This document shows positions 5,107 through 9,653 of a stretch of DNA of 9,653 nt, piece by piece. A program made the translations under genes and the position numbers. The DNA comes from Acidimicrobiaceae bacterium. Lineage in GTDB: Bacteria > Actinomycetota > Acidimicrobiia > Acidimicrobiales > Ilumatobacteraceae. The notes beneath the pieces are model-generated. The model had not been told where the DNA came from. It worked only from the letters and a program-made list of their open reading frames with translations, and did not search any database. Where the stretch lies: positions 1-9,653 of the forward strand of contig PMCN01000109.1 in NCBI GenBank assembly GCA_003154135.1. Direction: 5' to 3'. Each line of letters opens with the position of its first letter. Positions within the stretch are counted from its first letter, which is position 1.

Positions 5107-7590
5107 GTGCCCTTCGAGCCGCCGGATCTGCCGGTCCTCGAAGCGCTGCCCGCCGTCGTCGAGGCGCTCCGCACCGGCACCGAGGCCATCCTCGTCGCGC
5201 CCCCGGGCGCCGGCAAGACCACCGTCGTACCGCTGCTGCTGCTCGACGAGCCATGGCTGGGCACGCAGCGCATCGTGATGCTCGAACCTCGCCGGTTGGC
5301 CACGCGGGCGGCCGCGCAGCGCATGGCGTCGCTGCTCGGCGAGCGAGTGGGTGACACCGTCGGCTACCAGACCCGCGACGAGCGCCACATCGGACCACGC
5401 ACGCGCATCGAAGTGGTCACCGAGGGGGTCCTCACCCGCCGTCTGCAGCACGATCCCACGCTCGACGGGTGCGGCTTGGTGGTCTTCGACGAGGTGCACG
5501 AACGAAACCTGCCCACCGATCTCGGGCTTGCGCTGGCGCTCGACGCGCGTGCGACGCTGCGCCCCGATCTGCGGGTGCTGGCGATGAGCGCCACGCCCGA
5601 CACCAAAGGGCTCCTCGCCGTGCTCGGTGCTGCGACACCCATCGCCCACAGCGACGGCCGGCTGCACCCTGTCGAGATGGTGTGGGCGCCCATGGCCAAG
5701 AACGACCGCGTGCAGGAGTCGATGGCTGCGCTCGTCCAGCGAGCGGTGCGTGAGCAGACCGGCGACGTGCTCGTGTTCCTGCCGGGCATCGGCGAGATCC
5801 GCCGCGTGCAGTCGCTCTTGGCCGGCACACTGCCCGACCACGTCGACGTGCGTCCGCTGGCCGGCGCGCTGTCCCTCGGCGAGCAGGACCATGCACTCGC
5901 GCCATCGCCGGCGGGCAGGCGCCGGGTGGTGCTCAGCACCGACATCGCCGAGTCGTCGCTCACCGTCGACGGTGTGCGCGTGGTGGTCGATGCCGGCCTC
6001 GCCCGCGTGCCGCGCTTCGACCAGCGCACCGGGATGAGCCGTCTCACCACGGTGAGCACGAGCCGCGCATCGGCCGACCAGCGGGCGGGCCGCGCTGGCC
6101 GCACCGAACCCGGAGCCGCGTACCGGCTGTGGAGCAAGCTCGAGCACACCACGCGGCGTGCGCACCTCGAGGCCGAGATCACACAGGTCGACCTCACTGG
6201 GTTCGCGCTCGAGATCGCTGCGTGGGGCACTCCGATCGCCCAGTTGCGGTTCGCCGACCAACCGCCCACACGCACGCTGCAACAGGGTGTCGAGCTGCTC
6301 GACCGGCTCGGCGCGCTCGACGCACAGGGTCGGCCCACCGAGCGCGGGCGACGCATGCTCGCGCTGCCTCTGCATCCGCGGCTGGCGTGCATGGTCGACG
6401 GCGCAGCGCCGCACGACGCCGGACTCGCCTGCCTGGTGGCAGCCCTGCTCGACGAGCGCGACGTGTTCCGCGGTCGACCCGACGACCTACCCGCCGACCT
6501 GTCGTTGCGCGTGGCGGTGCTGTGCAGTCGCCTGCACCACGACCAGGCCGACATGCGCGACGTGCGACGGGTACGCGACCGGGCCGTCGACCTCGCCCGC
6601 CGCGCCGGCATACGACTCGACTTCGACGCCGTGCGACCCGAGCACAGCGGCGCGGTGCTGGCACTCGCGTACCCCGACCGCGTGGCGGTGCGACGCAGCC
6701 AGCCGGGGCAGTTCCAGCTGCGCACCGGCTCGTCGGCGTGGACACCCCCGACCGACCCGCTCGCGCACGAACGGTTCGTGGTTGCGGCCGACCTCGACGG
6801 CAAGCGCGACAACGCCCGCATCCGCATCGGCGCCGCGCTCGACACCGACGAGCTCATCGCCGCCTTGGCCGACCAGATCGAGCGGCGAGTGCTGCTCGTG
6901 TGGGACAAGGCGCGCGACGACCTCGTCGAGCGCGTCGAGACGCGCCTGGGCGGCATGCTGCTCGACGAGCAGGTGCGCGCCGCATCGTCCGGGCCCGACA
7001 CAGTGGCCGCACTCATCGAGCGCGTGCGCGCCACTCGGCTCGCTGCCCTCGGCTGGTCCGATCGGGCGACGGCGTTGCGGCACCGCGTGGCGTTCCTGCG
7101 CCAGACGTTCGGCGACGAGTGGCCCGACTGGAGCGATCGCACTCTCGTCGCATCGCTCGACGACTGGCTGGCGCCGTTCCTGCAGCACTCCACCGGCGCA
7201 GTCGACCTCGGCCGCCTCGACACCGAGATGCTCCTGTCGGCGCGGCTCGACTGGGATGCCTCCTCGCGCTTGGCCGAGCTCGCCCCGCCGGTTCTCACCA
7301 CCGCCAACGGGCGTGCGGTGCCCATCGACTACTCGCGCGACATCCCCACCGCCTCGGTGCGCGTGCAGGACCTCTTCGGCACGCGCACGCACCCGTCGGT
7401 GGCCGGTGGGCGCGTGGCCCTCGCGCTCGAACTGCTCTCCCCCGCCGACCGTCCCGTCCAGATCACCCGCGATCTGCCCGGGTTCTGGGCCGGCTCGTGG
7501 GCCGACGTGCGCAAGGACATGGCCGGCCGCTACCCGAAGCACCAGTGGCCCCTCGACCCCGCCACCGCCCCACCCCACCGCCTCAAGTAA
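5107..7590 (+). CDS. hrpB: ATP-dependent helicase HrpB (DEAH/RHA type)
   Basis: This 827-residue protein has full length for HrpB. Superfamily 2 motifs in order are Walker A APPGAGKTT (31-39), motif Ia EPRRLATRAAAQRM (60-73), DEVH (128-131), SAT (161-163), FLPGIGEI (224-231), STDIAESSLT (277-286) and motif VI QRAGRAGR (325-332). A helicase-associated region follows, about 345-600. The C-terminal HrpB domain ends with LPGFWAGSWADVRKDMAGRYPKH and WPLDP, the usual HrpB tail. It is expected to be an NTP-driven RNA or nucleic-acid helicase in the cytosol. Its exact substrate in bacteria is poorly defined. The start is a GTG, 6 nt after the stop of the thioredoxin-fold gene, without a clear ribosome binding site. 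A REP-like palindrome follows the stop by about 30 nt and may define the 3' end of the transcript. Confidence 0.95.
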   Translation: MPFEPPDLPVLEALPAVVEALRTGTEAILVAPPGAGKTTVVPLLLLDEPWLGTQRIVMLEPRRLATRAAAQRMASLLGERVGDTVGYQTRDERHIGPRTRIEVVTEGVLTRRLQHDPTLDGCGLVVFDEVHERNLPTDLGLALALDARATLRPDLRVLAMSATPDTKGLLAVLGAATPIAHSDGRLHPVEMVWAPMAKNDRVQESMAALVQRAVREQTGDVLVFLPGIGEIRRVQSLLAGTLPDHVDVRPLAGALSLGEQDHALAPSPAGRRRVVLSTDIAESSLTVDGVRVVVDAGLARVPRFDQRTGMSRLTTVSTSRASADQRAGRAGRTEPGAAYRLWSKLEHTTRRAHLEAEITQVDLTGFALEIAAWGTPIAQLRFADQPPTRTLQQGVELLDRLGALDAQGRPTERGRRMLALPLHPRLACMVDGAAPHDAGLACLVAALLDERDVFRGRPDDLPADLSLRVAVLCSRLHHDQADMRDVRRVRDRAVDLARRAGIRLDFDAVRPEHSGAVLALAYPDRVAVRRSQPGQFQLRTGSSAWTPPTDPLAHERFVVAADLDGKRDNARIRIGAALDTDELIAALADQIERRVLLVWDKARDDLVERVETRLGGMLLDEQVRAASSGPDTVAALIERVRATRLAALGWSDRATALRHRVAFLRQTFGDEWPDWSDRTLVASLDDWLAPFLQHSTGAVDLGRLDTEMLLSARLDWDASSRLAELAPPVLTTANGRAVPIDYSRDIPTASVRVQDLFGTRTHPSVAGGRVALALELLSPADRPVQITRDLPGFWAGSWADVRKDMAGRYPKHQWPLDPATAPPHRLK

Positions 7591-7620
7591 CCCCGCAGCC
7601 CCCCAATTCCCGCGACTCTC

Positions 7621-7676
7621 CGGCTCGTGTCAGCGCGTGACCACCAATGGTGGAGATCAGCCCCTGACACGAGCGG
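7621..7676. repeat. REP-like palindrome, copy 1 (degenerate)
   Basis: GCTCGTGTCAG (7623-7633) is perfectly inverted as CTGACACGAGC (7664-7674). Inside lies a second hairpin, CCACCA (7641-7646) with TGGTGG (7648-7653), preceded by GTGA and followed by an interrupted AGATCA. The element is clearly related to the perfect palindrome at 8639-8680: they share TGTCAGCG, GTGACCACCA and CTGACACGAGCG. It lies between hrpB and the AbiEi/DUF559-like gene and could act as a hairpin at the hrpB mRNA end, though there is no T-tract. Confidence 0.85.
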
Positions 7677-7772
7677 CTGCTGGTGGTGCGGGTGGTGGTC
7701 GTGGTGGTTGATTGCCGGTGGGGGCGGGTCGCTGTGCCCAGTGACGGTGTGGGGAACGACCTCTCACTCGCG
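7677..7772. other. GGT-rich leader between palindrome copy 1 and the AbiEi/DUF559-like gene
   Basis: The first part (about 7679-7709) is a simple run of GGT/GTG units with short G-tracts. The rest has a G-rich patch (7717-7728) that could be a ribosome binding site for a GTG start at 7734. I see no TANNNT box of the kind found before the other genes. This fits a gene that arrived with its own unit or is poorly expressed. Confidence 0.4.
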
Positions 7773-8651
7773 ATGCGAGCCAGCCGGCAACATCAGATGG
7801 TGACGACGGCCGACGTCGAGGCGCTGGGCATCTCGGCCGCACGGTGGCAGCGGATGCAGGACGCAGGGTGGTGGGTGCCGGTGACACCGCGACACTTCCG
7901 CCCGGCTCCCGTCGAGCTCACGCTCGACATGCAGGTGCGCGCCGGGCTCGACTGGCTGGGAAGCCGATCCGCGCTCTTCGGATCGACCGCGCTGTGGTGG
8001 TTGGGGGTCGAGGTCGACGAGCCGTGGGTGGCGGAGTTCCTCGTCCCGCGCCGTCGCCGGTCGTCAGCCGAATGGATGATCGTGCACTCATCGACTCGCT
8101 GGTCGGACCATGACGTCACACGTCATGCCGGCCTGCGGACCTCGAACGCTGCTCGTGCGCTGGTCGACCTCGCCGGCAGCGGCGTGTCGGCGCGCGACAT
8201 CGAGCGGTCGATCGACAGCGCGATCCGGCTCCGGCGCACCTCGCTCGTCTCGTTGCGCGCGACGCTGCGACGGCTGAGCGGCACCGGACGCACCGGGTGC
8301 TCCCTCATGCGCGAACTGATCCTCGACTCCGGTGGCGAGTCGTTCCTCGAACGACGTTTCCTGCAACTCGTCCGCCGGAGCGGGCTTCCCCGGCCCACAA
8401 CCCAGGTGACCTTCAAACGAGCGGGCGACCGGCCGATGCGCGTCGACTTCCTGTTCGGGTCAACAGTCGTCGTGGAGGTGAGCGGTCGCCACGGTCACTC
8501 CACCGACAGCGACCGCCGAAAGGACGCGCATCGGCGCAACGAGCTCCAGCAACGAGGCCTCCTCGTGCTCGAGTTCACCACCGCCGATGTCATCGACGAC
8601 CCGGCTCACGTCGTGCGCACCCTCCGTCAGTCGCTTCCTGTCAGCGGGTGA
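7773..8651 (+). CDS. AbiEi-like N-terminal domain + DUF559 (Vsr-like nuclease fold) protein
   Basis: This is a 292-residue protein from the ATG at 7773; GTG starts at 7734 or 7749 are equally possible. Residues 1-45 (RQHQMVTTADVEALGISAAR, then WWVPVTPRHF) are a winged-helix segment like that of AbiEi-type antitoxins. Residues 55-170 are a middle domain (ALFGSTALWWLG, then RTSNAARALVDLAGSG). The C-terminal domain resembles DUF559, a PD-(D/E)XK fold: GGESFLERRFL (187-197, E189), RVDFLF (223-228, D225) and VVVEVSGRHGH (232-242, E235). The end is RRNELQQRGLLVLEFTTADV. It may bind or cut DNA (inference). No partner toxin such as AbiEii is adjacent. The gene is bracketed by two related palindromes, and its last five codons and stop are part of the second one. 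Confidence 0.78.
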   Translation: MRASRQHQMVTTADVEALGISAARWQRMQDAGWWVPVTPRHFRPAPVELTLDMQVRAGLDWLGSRSALFGSTALWWLGVEVDEPWVAEFLVPRRRRSSAEWMIVHSSTRWSDHDVTRHAGLRTSNAARALVDLAGSGVSARDIERSIDSAIRLRRTSLVSLRATLRRLSGTGRTGCSLMRELILDSGGESFLERRFLQLVRRSGLPRPTTQVTFKRAGDRPMRVDFLFGSTVVVEVSGRHGHSTDSDRRKDAHRRNELQQRGLLVLEFTTADVIDDPAHVVRTLRQSLPVSG

Positions 8652-8680
8652 CCACCATCCTTGGTGGTCACCCGCTGACA
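8639..8680. repeat. REP-like perfect 19-bp palindrome, copy 2
   Basis: The left arm TGTCAGCGGGTGACCACCA (8639-8657) pairs perfectly with the right arm at 8662-8680 around a 4-nt loop TCCT. The stop codon of the AbiEi/DUF559-like gene (8649-8651) is inside the left arm. The right arm is followed by CGAGCG, as in copy 1. It could form a very stable hairpin at the mRNA end, but there is no T-tract, so an intrinsic terminator is not clearly indicated. Confidence 0.92.
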
Positions 8681-8682
8681 CG

Positions 8683-8704
8683 AGCGCCGAGACAGCGCCG
8701 AGAC
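8683..8704. repeat. 11-bp tandem duplication next to palindrome copy 2
   Basis: AGCGCCGAGAC occurs twice without a gap (8683-8693 and 8694-8704). The first unit begins inside the CGAGCG tail of the palindrome. It may be a slippage product or a trace of an insertion event. No function is evident. Confidence 0.7.
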
Positions 8705-8715
8705 GAGCGCGAAAC

Positions 8716-8757
8716 GGGGGCGGGGACGAGGGCGGGGACGGAGGTGGGGCGTAGCCT
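8716..8757 (+). promoter_or_regulatory. Fumarase promoter region: G-rich tandem repeat and leaderless -10
   Basis: TAGCCT (8752-8757) fits TANNNT and ends 6 nt before the ATG at 8764, implying a leaderless mRNA. Just upstream, GGGCGGGGACGA (8718-8729) is followed directly by GGGCGGGGACGG (8730-8741). Four G-runs of three or more with loops of 1, 4 and 1 nt (8716-8737) match the G-quadruplex pattern on the plus strand. No recognisable -35 is visible. Confidence 0.45.
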
Positions 8758-8763
8758 GAGGGC

Positions 8764-9653
8764 ATGGCTGCGACCCCTGAGTTCGAGTTCACCGAGCTGC
8801 TCCCCATCGGCCACGACGACACCGAGTACCGGCTCGTCACCACCGAAGGCGTGAGCACCGTCGACACCCCGCTGGGCACCATGTTGGTGGTCGATCCGGC
8901 CGTCATCACCTTGCTCACCCAGGAGGCCATGCGCGACATCGCGCACTTCCTGCGGCCCGGCCATCTGGCGCAGCTGGCGAAGATCCTCGACGACCCCGAG
9001 GCCAGCGACAACGACCGATTCGTCGCGCTCGACCTGCTGAAGAACGCAGCGATCAGCGCCGGTGGCGTGCTGCCCATGTGCCAGGACACGGGCACGGCGA
9101 TCGTCAAGGCGAAGAAGGGCCAGCTCGTCTTCACGGGCAACGAGCACCGGGTGGGGGGCGACGAGGAGGCCATCGCTCGCGGCGTGTTCAACACCTACCA
9201 GACGAGCAACCTGCGCTACAGCCAGATGGCGCCGCTCACCATGTACGACGAGGTCAACACGGGCAACAACCTGCCGGCCGAGATCAAGATCAGCGCGATC
9301 GACGGCGACGTGTACAAGTTCCTGTTCATGGCCAAGGGTGGCGGCAGCGCGAACAAGAGCTACCTGTTCCAGGAGACCAAGGCGCTCCTCAACGAGAAGA
9401 CCCTGCTGCCCTGGCTGTTCGAGAAGATGAAGACCCTCGGCACGGCTGCCTGCCCGCCGTACCACCTCGCTGTCGTGATCGGCGGCACGAGCGCCGAGCT
9501 CGCGGTGGAGACGGCGAAGCTCGCCAGCGCCCACTACCTCGACGGCCTGCCCACCGAGGGCAGCGCGCTGGGTCACGCGTTCCGCGACGTCGAACTCGAG
9601 GCCAAGGTGCTGAAGCTCTCGCAGGAGACGGGCATCGGCGCCCAGTTCGGCGG
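8764..9653 (+). CDS. fum: Class I (4Fe-4S) fumarate hydratase (partial, C-terminus outside window)
   Basis: The 296 visible residues are the N-terminal two thirds of an FumA/FumB-type fumarase, which interconverts fumarate and malate in the TCA cycle in the cytosol. Two cluster cysteines are visible: C106 in [10 protein letters not shown] and C230 in [16 protein letters not shown], placed almost as in E. coli FumA (105 and 224). The third lies beyond the window. Other family signatures are EVNTGNNLP (163-171) and [12 protein letters not shown] (191-202), then [15 protein letters not shown]. The upstream ATG at 8764 gives the expected N-terminus ([20 protein letters not shown]) and sits 6 nt after a TAGCCT -10. 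Being an iron-sulfur enzyme, it is probably oxygen-sensitive, in contrast to the class II FumC common in other actinobacteria. It runs off the end of the window. Confidence 0.95.
   Translation, partial: MAATPEFEFTELLPIGHDDTEYRLVTTEGVSTVDTPLGTMLVVDPAVITLLTQEAMRDIAHFLRPGHLAQLAKILDDPEASDNDRFVALDLLKNAAISAGGVLPMCQDTGTAIVKAKKGQLVFTGNEHRVGGDEEAIARGVFNTYQTSNLRYSQMAPLTMYDEVNTGNNLPAEIKISAIDGDVYKFLFMAKGGGSANKSYLFQETKALLNEKTLLPWLFEKMKTLGTAACPPYHLAVVIGGTSAELAVETAKLASAHYLDGLPTEGSALGHAFRDVELEAKVLKLSQETGIGAQFG

Noticed and set aside
4600..6414. Long minus-strand open frame (604 codons) opposite the thioredoxin-fold gene and hrpB
   Set aside because: It is antisense to two well-supported genes, is rich in Arg, Gly, His and Glu, and has no recognisable domain. 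Long antisense frames are expected at this GC content.
8109..8127. Inverted repeat CATGACG-TCACA-CGTCATG, including TGACGTCA, inside the AbiEi/DUF559-like gene
   Set aside because: It is short, inside coding sequence and encodes ordinary residues of the middle domain. There is no second copy in the window.
7621..8680. CRISPR array or classical insertion sequence ends
   Set aside because: There are only two palindrome copies with a gene between them, no regular spacers, no transposase and no obvious target-site duplication.

Overview
The window is a very GC-rich, densely coded bacterial chromosome segment with almost no spacing between genes. The gene families (MocR-type regulator, MhuD-like heme monooxygenase, HrpB helicase, class I fumarase, AbiEi/DUF559-type protein), GTG starts and several starts lying 6-9 nt after a TANNNT -10-like box (a leaderless arrangement) suggest a high-GC actinobacterium. 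My impression is Acidimicrobiia, for example an Ilumatobacter relative, but that is inference. Nothing in the window looks like RNA genes, a CRISPR array or a classical insertion sequence.

Layout. (1) Positions 1-1555: the start of a nitrilase-superfamily amidohydrolase (beta-ureidopropionase-like) on the minus strand, divergent from a MocR-type regulator on the plus strand. The 56-bp gap between them holds a promoter and a nested ACAAT/ATTGT repeat cluster that looks like the regulator's operator. (2) Positions 4532 down to 1590, minus strand: a compact four-gene operon. It encodes an eIF-2B-like protein, nicotinate phosphoribosyltransferase (NAD salvage), a MhuD-like heme-degrading monooxygenase, and a strange 146-residue protein. 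That last protein is made of twelve GS-hexapeptides followed by a run of Cys-x-x triplets. The last three genes overlap by 4 nt and 1 nt, so they are probably translationally coupled. (3) Positions 4615-7590, plus strand: a thioredoxin-fold protein without CxxC, followed after 6 nt by the DEAH-type helicase hrpB. (4) Positions 7591-8763: a gene for an AbiEi-like N-terminus joined to a DUF559/Vsr-like nuclease domain, bracketed by two copies of a long REP-like palindrome. The downstream copy contains the gene's own stop codon. (5) Positions 8764-9653: the first two thirds of a class I (4Fe-4S) fumarate hydratase, preceded by a G-rich tandem-repeat promoter region.

Most genes are ordinary metabolism (pyrimidine/beta-alanine catabolism, NAD salvage, TCA cycle, heme breakdown). 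Two items are most worth a second look. One is the hexapeptide plus Cys-triplet protein coupled to the MhuD-like enzyme. The other is the nuclease-like gene flanked by palindromes, which resembles a REP-associated or mobile cassette built around a PD-(D/E)XK-like protein instead of a transposase.
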